A stretch of 64,000 bases of DNA from Acephala macrosclerotiorum (taxonomy: Eukaryota > Ascomycota > Leotiomycetes > Helotiales > Mollisiaceae). The position numbers were made by a program, and so were the translations under genes. How positions within the stretch are numbered: the first letter of the stretch is position 1; the number at the start of each line of letters is the position of its first letter. Under the pieces are notes generated by a model. The model was not told the DNA's origin. It saw nothing but the letters and a program-made list of their open reading frames with translations, and did no database searches. The stretch lies in the NCBI GenBank assembly GCA_014904845.1, contig MU119444.1:1-64000 (forward strand), written 5' to 3'. Of the stretch, positions 38,902 to 49,553 are shown in pieces.

Positions 38902-41900
38902 TCACCCATGTCTATTCTCCCAAAGCGCTTTGAACAACGACCCAGGGTCCTCTCTAAGCTTCTGCGGATTCCCTACTTCCACAATTCTGCCTTGGTCAAC
39001 AACAACAACCACATCCGAGTTACCTATCGTCTCGAGTCTATGCGCTACCGCCAGGACAGTGCAATCCGCAAATTCGGACTTAAGAGCCTTTTGTACCTCC
39101 TCATCTGTCTGCTGATCAACGCTGCTAGTCGCCTCGTCCATCAACACAACCTTGCTCTTATGTAGCAGTGTGCGCGCGAGGCAGAAGAGCTGCTGCTGCC
39201 CGTGTGAGAGGCTCAGAGTGTCGAACTCTACATCGAGACCGCCTCTGGTGGTGATAGCGTCATACATGTTTACTTTGGTGAGGGCGGAGACCAGGTCATC
39301 GTCCGACTTGATAGATTTGAACGGATCAAGATTGTCGCGGACTGTGCCCGGAAGCTTCACGGGATCTTGGGGCAATGTTGTGAGGCGTGAGCGGGTTGTG
39401 TTGACAGGAATTGAGGAAAGATCAAGTCCGTCTATGTAAAGAGAGCCGGTTGGGGTTTCGAGAAGCCGAAGAATAGTAAGGAGGAGGGAGCTTTTACCAC
39501 TACATTTATAGTTAATGTCTATCGTGCTTGCAACGTCTGATAGTCTCTTACCTCCCTGTTCGTCCACAGATACCCACTTTTTGACCAGGCTTAATTCTCA
39601 GCGAAGCATCGCGGAGAACCATTTCACTACTCAGTCTGCAAGGTGATTAGTTGATGTATCGAAAGGTTCCCCACCCTGGAACTACTGAAACTTACTGGTA
39701 CTTAGCACTAACATTACCGAGCTCAATATCGCCTAACGAGGGCCAGTCCTTTGGTAGAGACGGCAAGTCTCCAGAATAATCCTTATCTTCTTTCGGCGTG
39801 TCTCGAAGAAAATCACGTAACCTAGCAGCGGCGCCCAGGGATGTTTCCAAATTTGTCCAGGAGTTGATAAGCCTTGACAGACTAGTATTAAAGCCTATAA
39901 TGTTGATCATAGCTAGCCCTATTGCTCCACGACTTGTGGTGTGGGTGAATTCGACCGCAAAGGCAACCTGCGCAACGACTATTAGCTGAGCCATCAATAG
40001 TGAAGGCACAATAAGAACGCAATGTTTTAACAGCTTTTGGTCCAAGAATTTTAGTTTCTTACCAATACTGTAGCAATTCCAGCAACAAACAGGTCCATAA
40101 CAACTGCTAGCCATCGTTGAATGCAGAACAGGAGATAATACGGCTTCTGGGAGTCATCAAGCAATCTGTGATTTTCCTTCAGAAAAGAAGGTCTCCAGCC
40201 AAATGCTCGAATTGTAACAACGCCGTTCAGCGTCTCGGTGAAGTGTCTGTATAAAGGCGACTTCGCTTCGAGGTCAAGATGTCGCATTTGGCGAGATGTC
40301 CCTATTCATTCTTGCCGTTAGTATTTTCATGGCGGGGTATTAATCGATCCTGGTCAACATTTAATAGAGATGGAAATACACTCACGCAAGTAGATCTTCT
40401 GGAGGAAGTATAAAGGCACAAAGCAAAGTGGAATGACTGCTCCAACATATTGCGCGCCCGAAGCAATTAGTGCTGTCCCGGCGACCACGTCCAGAGAGTC
40501 AAGGGTTGTTTCAAAGAAGGCTATGGGGAGCTTCTGATCGAAAAGCGTCATATCTTGGCTGAAACGATTGAGCGTGATACCGCTATCTGTAGTGGTGAAA
40601 AACCACAAGGGTGCCTTGAGAACGGCGTCCAGAAGCAGCCAATGTAAGTGTGTCGCCGACTTCGGTATGATTACAACAAAGAACCACCAGACCACAAGGC
40701 CAGAGAATATTATCGCAGCCAGGCAGAACGAGATATAAGCTCCGCTGTAAATTTCACGATCTGTATTGGTTCCACGCTCGGTCCAGATACGCAGCCAGAT
40801 TTGGGGCATTCTGCTAATGAAAATATATGCAATGGCAAGGAAGACAAAAACCACTGCAAACAACGTACCCACAGACTTGAGATAGAATCTGTACAATGAT
40901 AGATCGCCAAGCTGTCGTTTCCAAGCGTCCTCTTCAGCAGACATAGGAGAAATTTCCGAATCGGTGGTCGGTATCTCCGGTTGCTCTTGATGTTCATTCT
41001 CTGCAGCAGGACTGAGACGAGCTTGTAATGCCAGCTCTTTGATATAGCCGTCACTCGCTTGAAGATGTGAAAGGCTTCCGCTCTGCTCAATCCCTCCAGT
41101 CTTGTCAAGAACAATAATACAGTCGGAAGAAGGTAAGAGGGAAACTAATAGGTTTTTTTTTAGATGAGTTCATCATTGGCTGAGATTTTTTCAGCAATCA
41201 AAGCACTGACCTGCATGGGTTGTAAGGATTACTGTCGTCCCACTTTGACGTAGGAGCCCGTCTGGGCCAAGTACACGGTCGAATACCATCCTGGAAGTGG
41301 CAGGGTCAAGAGCACTAAATATATCGTCCAGAAGAACAATGGAATCTCGGGAATAGATAGCTCTCGCAAGTGCCTATAAACGTCAATAACTAGGCTGAGT
41401 AGTAGGCCTCTCCTTACTTACTACCCGTTGTTTCTGCCCTCCACTCAAGCTGATCCCGCCGCTACCAACCAAGGTCTTGTCTCCCTTTGAGAACGATGCC
41501 GTATCCTGCTGTAGGGAGCAGGCATTTATAACTGATGTGAACCAGTCCTGGTCGAACTCGCTCTGGCCAACAATGTTATCACGTACTGATAGGTTGCGCA
41601 GCCATGCAGTTTGATCGCAATAGGCGATTGATCCTCGGGATTGTTGCACTCGAACGTTTCCGCATGAAATAGGTATCTCACCAAGTATCGCTTTTAGCAT
41701 TGATGACTTTCCGGATCCCACAGGTCCCACTATCATGGTAAGGCTGGACCTTTCAATGGATATTGAGATATCGCGGAGAATAGGCTCTGTCTTGTCTTTT
41801 ATCGTAAAACTTGCATGCTCAAGTTCAATGATTGTGTTGCCCGTCGAGTCAGCAAGACCTTTGGACGGAAGCTCTTGCGTTTCAACATTCGAAAAAGTGT

Positions 41901-43935
41901 ATTCCGGCTGAGAGAAGACTCTGGCAGTAGGTACAACATCCGAGGAGGTTTTTCGCCCACCAGAGAGAGAAGTATTACACTTTCTCTCGTCATTTTGCTG
42001 ATCAGAGTTGAGGAATAGCTGGATGCGGTTGAAGCAAGCAAGGGATGACACGAAAGTAGGATACGATCCCACAAGACTTGAAACAGGAAGTGCTACCAGG
42101 TTTACGATCGAGAGAGACGTAAATGCCTTCGACACCGTGAACCCTTCTGGACCCGTTTGGGTCCACAACACAGCAGCAAGCACGACAACCGCGGGAGTCA
42201 TTTGGTCCCCAAAATTGGCTGTTAAAACTGTTAGTCAAAGGTGAAGTGAGGGCCCGTCCAGGAATTGACGTATATGATCTTACTTATCAATATTATGCGG
42301 ACAATGAACATTCTGAATTTCTTGGAACATTCCAGCTCAGCAACCCGAAGGTTCTGAATCAGTTCAGACATATAGTCAGTTAGACCCATCATCTTAAGTC
42401 CCTTGATTTGAGCAAGCATTGAAGAGGTCGTCGAAACACGCTTTTCCACTCCACTATTCCACTCACCTCGAGCGGGACCAATACCTTCGGTGGAGTATGA
42501 TGTAATAATACTGCAAACTAATCGTTGTCAACCTAACATCATTGAAGAAGGATCAATAAGTCTTCTTTACCTACAGCCGGAATAACGGCGACAAAACAGG
42601 CAGAGCCAATATAGAGCTGCAAGAGATAGACAGCTACACCAAGTTCAAATACATTAGCCCAAATCTCATGCATCTCCTTGATACCGTCCGCGATGCCCTC
42701 AATATCAGTGCTCATAAGCGTGATTGCGGCTCCGTAATCGGCAGCAGCCGCGCTCAGCTCCATAGACCTCTGAAAGATTAAAGATGCGAGACCTCCTCGC
42801 AGCATTGTAATCAGCTGATAAATCAGATGATTATAAAGACATCTCGAGATCTGAGAACATTTGTTAACCAGCCTGTCCTGCCTTGAAGCACATATAACTT
42901 ACAGCAATGCCCATATATACCAAAGCCGTAGCGCCAATCAGTCCTCCTGCAATCCCACTAGATTCATCATTCGAGGTCTGGCCGACGAAGTCGATAACGC
43001 GGTTAACCAGAAACGGTTGAGCGAAGCTTAATCCCGCAAGACATAAACGCGGGAAAATTGGGGCTATAAAAGCAACCTTGAAAGCCGACAAAGTCGAAGT
43101 GAGGAGCGAGTGCTTTGTGGGCTTATTGCTCTTATCCCAAAAATAGCACAATTTCGACAGGAGTAGATTGGAAGAAAACTTTTTGTCTATACTTCCGAGA
43201 TCTCCGACTCCGAGGAGGATTCGAAATCCTTTGAAAAACAACTGATTGATCCACCAGAAGATAGCGCGGTTTATCGGTCCGCTGGTTGATTCAACGGCCG
43301 AATCCTGGAATTTTGATATCAACAGCGTATGCTTGGATAGCTCTTCAAGGAGTAGTAAGGTTAGTTTCGTTGCTAAGGTCGCCACAAACAGACCTGCTAC
43401 GGCCGCAGAGCCAACCTGGCCTTGCAGGAACAAAGATCTCCCCTGAGCCAAATCGAGGAGAGTGGACAGAGCAAGATAAACGCCTAGAACGATCGAAGGC
43501 TTGATGGAGCGTTTGTGTTCGGCGTACACCAATGGCATGATGACGCACGAGTCTATCAGAGCCAATATGGCTGCAGCGAGCGTCACTCGATTTTGCAATG
43601 TTGAATGCATCGTCCATAGAGCCACAAGCGCCAACTGAAGACAGAACAGAATGGTAGAAGCAAACTAGTGATAAAGGCACTTCTCAGCTGGCTTTCTGGG
43701 AAATTCGGTCACGGGTAGATTGAAGACAACTCACAAGCTTAGCCGTGAGCAACCCGCCGCTGCGCGCGTGAATCTCCTGTCGAAACAGCCATGCGATCCT
43801 TAGCGACGAGATACCTAGGAAGAGGGTTGAAGGTAAGATAGAGAGGACACTTTGCTCGAAGAGCAATGTGAAGTCAAAGCTTCCATCGCGGCGAGGGCCG
43901 AAATCGTTGATATTTGCCGCAGTCACCACGTCCAT
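38902..43935 (-). CDS. ABC transporter, ABCC (MRP) type, full length
   Basis: Plasma- or vacuolar-membrane ATP-driven exporter of the MRP/ABCC group, the likely exporter or self-protection protein for the neighbouring RiPP. Eleven exons: 43935-43735, 43664-42903, 42850-42571, 42517-42284, 42218-41422, 41373-41211, 41144-40386, 40301-40063, 39967-39696, 39635-39552, 39499-38902; 1462 residues. An N-terminal hydrophobic TMD0 is followed by TMD1 (LITMLRGGLASLIF; RGEWNSGVEKRVSTT). NBD1 has Walker A GPVGSGKSS (657-665), signature LSGGQ (750-754) and Walker B SIVLLDDIFSALD. NBD2 has GRTGSGKSS (about 1260-1268), signature LSHGQ (1361-1365) and VVLMDEATSSVD. The LSHGQ variant is common in fungal NBD2. 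All catalytic motifs are intact. Substrate unknown. Confidence 0.92.
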
Positions 43936-44339
43936 ATTAGAGGAACGAAATCAGAGGAATAAACGACAGTATATAATACACCGAACAGTATCAGGAGAAG
44001 GAAACAGCTTCAGTAGTGGGTATGCCTCATGTTTTCTTTCTCGAGGCGGTTTCCTTATCGAGGTGGCTGATCACTAGCTTACATATTAGGAAGGTGTGAA
44101 ACTTCCCGCCCGGCAGATTTCCTTGCGCGCGGCATCAAAAATGAGCGATCTTTCAGCGGGGTGCTTCTTAGCGAGCCCCTTTTCTTAGCGACCTCCTCCC
44201 CCCACCCCTTCCCCAAATAATAGGGGGCTTTTCGTATATCAGAATGGACAGCTAGGGCTTGGAGTGGGACATGGCATAGTGTTTCACAGAATAATTTCGG
44301 GGCAATATTTGCGAAGATAGCTGCTATTAGAACCTCAAC
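43936..44339. promoter_or_regulatory. ABC transporter promoter region with a direct repeat
   Basis: About 400 bp between the ABC transporter start and the UstYa-like gene stop, so it serves as the transporter promoter. The decamer TTCTTAGCGA occurs twice (44165-44174 and 44182-44191), 230-256 bp before the ATG, followed by a C-rich tract. It could be a regulator site, by inference only. Confidence 0.45.
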
Positions 44340-45437
44340 TCAGTCTAATAGACAAGTCCAAGGATCGTCCCATGCGCACTTGCCAACTGCTGGGCCGTCT
44401 CCAAACGCAAAGGGCAACCGGGAGTAGTGAGACTTCGCCCAATCTACGATCTTGTTGTTTGATTGTTAGCAAACCCAATTTCTCATAGCTCCTCTGTACA
44501 CTTACATTATCAAAGTTCCGGCACTCATGAACTACCGTAGCCCATGCTCGGACTTCTCCCCACTTCTCGCTCCACTGGTATACATTGGGGGTAATGTCCC
44601 CATTGCACTGTGTGGATTGGCGTAGAGCATCTATGCAATGATCTAAGTGCATGATACTCAAGTCGCGCCCTCCCTTGGCCCAAAGTGCATCGTCAAGATG
44701 TTCGAAAAGAGTATAGGGATTGTAGGTGCTGTTCCACTGATCGTCCAAGAAGTAATATAGTGCCAAACGGAGGCTGTCTATGCAATGCAAGTCATGAAAT
44801 ATGTTCAGTACAATTAGGTATCCGCTGCCTTCATACGGAGGCTCCGGCATCGTCTTATTCGGAAGTTGTTTTGCCTCTTCCTCGGTAATGTGAGTGTTCA
44901 TATCTATTCATAACTGGTCAGTCAATGGCTTGGTAGTTGATTCATCCTAGAAAACCTCAAACCGTTGGCCTGTACATACGGGAGTAGGTTTGCTTCCATA
45001 ATCGGTTGTTATACTCAGTCGGTGGACCTTGATATTCCGTTTCTCCCCCGTAAATCGAACTTTCAAACTTGGTGACCTTGTATTCCAATGCATCTTGAGC
45101 TGGGGCTAGGCGAAAAGTTAGACACAACTTTGCCTTTCGTGATATCAATTCTGAGTTGAGTGGCCAAATACTCACAGTAAAGCTTTGTCTGAGGCTTGCA
45201 ATTTCTTGTTTCATCCCCGAGCAGCCCATTCGCCATTGAAATAGCAGCATTCAGAATGACTACCACAACGACATTGGCTATTAGGGACAAAACTAACAGA
45301 GCGATCAGAATGTAGGTAGTTTTTGGAAGAACTTGAGCGTTTCTACGCCTCGGGATTTCGAGTTTTTCTTCAGACGTGAAGGACGGCGAGCTTGAGTGAG
45401 AGAGTAGCCCCTCCGAGGATGACATTTCGTCGTACAT
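44340..45437 (-). CDS. UstYa-family (DUF3328) oxidative cyclisation protein 1
   Basis: UstYa-family proteins are membrane-anchored, probably metal-dependent oxidases or cyclases that build the macrocycle in fungal RiPPs of the ustiloxin/asperipin type. Four exons on the minus strand: 45437-45176, 45105-44980, 44903-44506, 44450-44340; 298 residues. A short cytosolic tail is followed by one membrane helix (about 42-67: YILIALLVLSLIANVVVVVI). The two hallmark motifs are HDLHC (166-170, in NIFHDLHCIDSLR) and HLDHC (215-219, in HLDHCIDALRQS). RAWATVVHECRNFDNIVDWA near the C-terminus is also typical. The start is the first ATG of the frame. Same strand as the RiPP precursor and the ABC transporter. 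Confidence 0.9.
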
Positions 45438-46604
45438 TGTGGCATTCGGAATGCTAGGCTCGTGGAAGTTTTGATGGGAGTGGCTGACTGAAGTACGTAG
45501 TCGTTGTGAAGCTCGGGTACTTTGAATAGCGTGATTGTATCGTATTATTACAAACGGAAACACTATGTATCTTGATCGGGTTTCTTATCTGCAAGCTTTG
45601 TAGCCTCCGCGCGCTCGAATTGCCCGATCCGCATTGCGCGTGAATTATCGCTCCGCGCGACATTGGATTGGCATGGGTATTTCTGCACATATTGGTTCAA
45701 GGGAACATCCGCGAAATGCACCGAATTGGCGGCGCGCGGTAGAGAACGGCGTGCCGCCGAAGTGTGCTCACATAGCTTACCCTGCCCCCGCTTGATCAGT
45801 GGCGGCGTCCCGCACCGCCGCCCCTCAGCCGTGCCCCACGCCAATACGGTATCAGCCAAATGGAGCCCTAACGAGTTACTGGTGCATCAATCATCCTTGC
45901 GGTAACTGGCAATGATCCCCATGTATTCTGCATCTCGTCGATGCCCATCTTCTCTCCAGATGCGGTTACTTGCTTCCGGAGATAGACGCACATATACCAG
46001 CATGTTTTTATCGAAGTTGCGTTCTAGACGTGTGCAGGCAATCGTGACAGGTGGAATGAATGCCAAGAGAGCGCTCGGCTAAATAGGGGGCGGGGTAAGT
46101 TGAAGATATCTAGTGAAAGCGACTAAATTTATTTGTATGCTGAATATGGAATCCAACCCATATTCCGAGAGAGCCGAAAGAGGCGAAATAGAAATCCAAT
46201 TATGTCCAATTCTTGGTTCATGTGAATAGCTAGAACGTTCCAAGAATTTCGCGCCGAGAACCCTTTCAAGTATGCAAGTAGCAGGTATAATTATTTATGT
46301 ACTGGCCATTCAAATTTATGGATTCAATTACAATCAAGGTCACTTCACTTAACGACCCTGGCAAGGTATCTCGGATGCATATAATTCAACAATTTTCAAT
46401 GAGTGTGAATTTGTTTAGTCTGCAAGAAACCTGACTACAACTGACAAAGTCACCGAATCACCTTTCCTTATCATCCTAGGCGAGTCTCTAGCTCTAGGAC
46501 ATATCTCACTGACATATGACTAGCTTTTAGTCGTTACTCCTCTCCTTAATAGAGCTTTAGCTGAAGAAACTCGAATGTATCTGGGAAACTTTACTTACAT
46601 GGTC
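45438..46604. promoter_or_regulatory. Long intergenic region between UstYa-like gene 1 and the RiPP precursor
   Basis: 1.17 kb without a supported gene. The part 45590-45860 is markedly G+C-richer than its surroundings and has open frames on both strands that lack ATG starts and overlap each other. CTCCGCGCG occurs at 45605-45613 and 45651-45659, 170-220 bp before the UstYa-like start. The right end should hold the precursor 3' UTR; a GTAAGT just after its stop could be a 3'-UTR intron donor. Confidence 0.5.
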
Positions 46605-46727
46605 CTAAGCCCACTTCGCCCCATATTCGTCTGCTCCAGCTTCAGCACGCTTCGCCCACTTCGCCCCATATTCGTCTGCTCCAGCTTCAGCACGCTTCGC
46701 CCACTTCGCACCGTATTCGTCTGCCCC
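46605..46727 (-). repeat. 45-bp tandem repeats encoding the RiPP core
   Basis: Two full 45-bp units and one 30-bp terminal unit, in frame with the precursor. Units 2 and 3 are identical over the shared core, while unit 1 differs at a few mostly silent positions (TAC for TAT, GGT for GGG). That pattern implies recent duplication or gene conversion inside the gene. Confidence 0.9.
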
Positions 46728-46835
46728 CTCCTCGTGAGGGGACCTAGCAGTAGCAACTCCCATCTTGACGTTGGTGGTTGGCAGTGCTGAGATAGCAACT
46801 GCAAGTGAGATGAAACTGATGAGAGTAATCTTCAT
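46605..46835 (-). CDS. RiPP precursor peptide with three Kex2-bounded core repeats
   Basis: Single-exon 76-residue secretory precursor. A hydrophobic signal peptide (MKITLISFISLAVAISA) precedes a short leader and three copies of a 15-residue unit: residues 37-51, 52-66 and the incomplete 67-76. Each contains GADEYGAKWA; units are joined by KR and then AEA. Lys-Arg at 47-48 and 62-63 are Kex2 sites, so cleavage would free peptides ending in GADEYGAKWA. The layout is that of dikaritin precursors (ustiloxin UstA, phomopsin PhomA, asperipin AprA), and UstYa-type genes flank it. Tyr and Trp in the core are candidate crosslink residues. The core is unlike dikaritin cores I know. An alpha-pheromone precursor has similar architecture, but its core carries Cys, absent here. 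Product unknown. Confidence 0.85.
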   Translation of the reverse strand: MKITLISFISLAVAISALPTTNVKMGVATARSPHEEGADEYGAKWAKRAEAGADEYGAKWAKRAEAGADEYGAKWA

Positions 46836-47322
46836 CTTGGCGATTATTTGTGTAAGAAACCGGAGGCTTGGAGCTTTGAAAGATGAGTTAGTGACGAGGG
46901 TGGCTGTAGTTTTTGAGGGCCTTTTGTACTGGGGGCTCTGTGGGTTCATATACTCCTCATGAAGGGAAGCTTCTCGAGTATGGTAGAGGTTTTTCAACCA
47001 GCTCGTGCATGTTCACATTCCCTCCGCGATTCTAAGATGCCGCGGCGGGGCCCAAGCACCGAACAATGCCATTTCCTCAAACATCCAACAGCACACCGCG
47101 CGGTAAGTGGAGCTCGTCTGTGACAGCCGCCCTTGGTAGGTCAAGCTCACAAATGTCCTTCCAAGTCATGGAAGTCAACATCCTGCACAGAACCAATGGA
47201 ACCTTACATGGCCGTCCCACCCAAGACTCAAGCATTCAATTCTTTAGGCTGGTTGCTGCTCAATTTCTTGTCTGAACCTCCAGCAAAGCAAAGAACATCA
47301 TACTGGAACCTCCACCTCGACA
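46836..47322. promoter_or_regulatory. Divergent promoter between the RiPP precursor and the HxxHC gene
   Basis: 487 bp between two start codons in opposite directions, so the precursor and the neighbouring modifying gene probably share control. It contains CTCCGCG (47022-47028), the heptamer also found twice before UstYa-like gene 1, and a nearby GCCGCGGCGGGG palindrome-bearing run at about 47039-47050. A 69-codon frame from 47066 has no features. Confidence 0.5.
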
Positions 47323-48060
47323 ATGAATTCACCTGTTTCCTGGGGTAAACACACCCGGAAGGCCTCCCAGAACTACCATCCACTTGTCTCTTCACCAGAC
47401 TCTTCGTATTCTGAGGACAGTGAAGCTGAGCTCAAAGCCATTCCCGGACCACAGTATACAACGCGGCGAAGGAAATTGTACGGCATTATCATCTTCTTGG
47501 TCGTTTTGGTCGTGGCCCTCGGGACCTACGTTGCAAAGCTCCATGTTATGGAAGACCACGGGATCGGTCCGAAGCCTATTAAATGTATGTGTGGCAGCTC
47601 AACTTCTGAGGCGGAGACTTTGGGCTGCAAATACGACAGCTTGGCTGCCTGCTGGCTACCAGCGCACTGCCGCGACGATGAACTCACAGCTGAATTTGAA
47701 CATGCTGGCGATGGACCCAACGGCGAGTGGACGTATTGGGCCGACAGTAATGCAACGAGACGCATGACTTTGGAGGAAGTTGGACTTTTGGCAAACCTGC
47801 CGAAACCTCAAGCGATGTTTTATTCAACATTTGGCTGGCATGTTGCACATTGCGCTTTTTATTGGAGAAAGGAGTTCAGGATGAGGGCTAAGGGTCTCAT
47901 GTTGGAGAATCGGTATGATAGAGAAAGTCATGTTGAGCATTGCTATCCAATATTCATGGCAAATATTCCTCTGGATGCAATAGGTGCGGGATTCGGCGTA
48001 AAGCTTGGAGGAGAGAGAGATGTTGGTGGCCATGGTCATGGGCATATGGAGAGGCCCTAG
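47323..48060 (+). CDS. Membrane-anchored protein with two HxxHC motifs, divergent UstYa-like
   Basis: Single-exon, 245 residues. A cytosolic tail and one membrane helix (about 52-70: LYGIIIFLVVLVVALGTYV) precede a lumenal domain rich in Cys (88, 90, 102, 110, 116). Two HxxHC motifs, HVAHC (173-177, in FGWHVAHCAFYWRKEFR) and HVEHC (203-207), match the hallmark of UstYa-family proteins, but the rest does not resemble the two neighbouring DUF3328 proteins: CRDDELTAEFE and GEWTYWAD lie where DUF3328 sequence would be. The tail ends with HGHGH, a possible extra metal ligand. I recall related fungal hypothetical proteins near secondary-metabolite genes but no assigned function. Next to the precursor and divergent from it, so a tailoring role is likely. 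Confidence 0.8.
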   Translation: MNSPVSWGKHTRKASQNYHPLVSSPDSSYSEDSEAELKAIPGPQYTTRRRKLYGIIIFLVVLVVALGTYVAKLHVMEDHGIGPKPIKCMCGSSTSEAETLGCKYDSLAACWLPAHCRDDELTAEFEHAGDGPNGEWTYWADSNATRRMTLEEVGLLANLPKPQAMFYSTFGWHVAHCAFYWRKEFRMRAKGLMLENRYDRESHVEHCYPIFMANIPLDAIGAGFGVKLGGERDVGGHGHGHMERP

Positions 48061-48556
48061 GGTTATGACAACTCGGAAATACTGCGAAATTTATTGAACC
48101 TGACTCTGCTAAGTATGGCTTTACGTAGCATTTTTTCATCATCGTTTTGATATCTCTCCATGAAGTTGTGACATCGAAGTGAAAGCTTCTTGATATTTCA
48201 CGTGCAAAGCAGTATCCGAACTCCTCTGGGTTTTGATTTTAGCTAGAGGCCCATTTTCTGTAGAGACTAGGCGCAACGGTTCGAAGCCGACCAACACTGC
48301 TCGTCTTGCCGTGCTGTCTGTTACACCCAATAGGATTCCATTCCGTGTGGATAATGGGACTACGTTGCCTTGAGTACCGCCGAGCGACCTGCGCGCGGCT
48401 GTCCAGAAGTACAGTAGAGTTACCGCCACCGTAGTATGGAGACACTCAGTCTTTGAGCGAGGTAGATGTAATTCTCCTACGTAGCTTCCTATATCATTCC
48501 ACTGAAGTTTTCTTGCTTGCACTCATAGTTATTCTCAACTCAAGTTTACCATCAAC
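48061..48556. promoter_or_regulatory. Upstream region of UstYa-like gene 2
   Basis: About 500 bp between the HxxHC gene and the next UstYa-like gene. A minus-strand open frame (48139-48522) fills most of it but has no ATG start and no recognisable motif, so it is not called. A dyad-like GCGCGCGGC lies near 48390. Confidence 0.45.
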
Positions 48557-49299
48557 ATGTACACAAAGCTTCCTGAAAAGGATTTCGACGAGAGCAGCAC
48601 TGAATCACTTCCCACATCTCAACGCACAAGGACTCGTTCTATACATTTGAAGACCTTCATTCTTCGTTCTTCACGGCCATTTTTCACTCCAGAGCGCTTG
48701 ATTATCTTAGTACTGCTTGGAATACTGATTCCCTGTCTCCCATTGGCTATATTCTCGGCGCAATGTCCACGACAGACAGAATTCTCGATACAAAAGTTTG
48801 GTGGTAACACAGATTACATGACACTTGATCACCGAAAAGATGTCCTTTGGGAAGCTCTTACAGTGAATGACACTTCAGGGCATGGAGGATTGGTCTGGGC
48901 CTCAGACGGCAATCCGGATGGGAAGGAGACAGTTGGGATGATTTCTATGTTTCATCAATTACATTGCCTGGCCGGGTTGCGAATGGCGCTCCAAGCTTCG
49001 TCTGAGGGGAAATTCGTTGGAATAGATCAGAACGATGACCTCCATTGGCCACACTGCATGGACTATTTGAGACAGGTAAGGTCATTCTAATCGAATCATG
49101 CTCAATTGAACTAATGAATCTTCTCTACAAGACTCTGTTATGCAATGCGGACAGTACAATAGAGCGACCTCCTATCATCAACGGCACGTTACAACACTTT
49201 ATCAACGGAGCAGACGATACCAGGAAATGTGGACAGTCCGCCTTGTTATATGATCGTGTTTTAAAGAAAGGTTACCACACTTATTTGCCAAATAACTGA
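48557..49299 (+). CDS. UstYa-family (DUF3328) oxidative cyclisation protein 2
   Basis: Two exons (48557-49075 and 49132-49299) give 228 residues. A basic cytosolic tail is followed by one membrane helix (about 48-67: LIILVLLGILIPCLPLAIFS) and a lumenal domain. Both hallmark motifs are present: HQLHC (133-137, in MFHQLHCLAGLRMAL) and HWPHC (163-167, in HWPHCMDYLRQTLLCNAD). The intron sits right after LRQ, the same place relative to the second motif as commonly seen in the family. The C-terminus TRKCGQSALLYD is also typical. It probably acts on the precursor together with the other two HxxHC proteins, by inference from position and family. Confidence 0.92.
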
Positions 49300-49553
49300 A
49301 GAAACGTAGAACAACTTATATCTGCGATCAAACTTCCATATCTAGAAACTTGACATGGATTTCTCTTTACTCTAGAATTCCCAAAATAATTATAATCTCT
49401 AGAGGGATCTTCTGTGGGGCACACTAGCAGGGTGAAGCAGGATATCTAAAGATACGAATATGGGTTTCATTGTATTGCAAAGCCAGTACAAGACCCTGTG
49501 AAGCATGTCCGTGACTCTGACTCGTACAGAGGCTCTCACAGTTCCCCACCCAG

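Noticed and set aside
45563..45905. Open frames on both strands in the G+C-rich patch
   Set aside because: They overlap each other; the minus frame starts with TTG, and neither has a domain or splice support.
46605..46835. Alpha-factor-like mating pheromone precursor
   Set aside because: The signal peptide plus KR-separated repeats also fit a pheromone, but the ascomycete pheromone core has Cys residues and a typical WC...C(W) pattern. None is present, and UstYa-type genes flank the gene.
47066..47275. 69-codon ATG frame upstream of the HxxHC gene
   Set aside because: No domain or signal peptide; it lies in a divergent promoter. It might be an upstream ORF, but nothing supports it.
48139..48522. 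Minus-strand open frame of 127 codons between cluster genes
   Set aside because: No ATG, no recognisable motif, and it occupies the likely promoter of UstYa-like gene 2.
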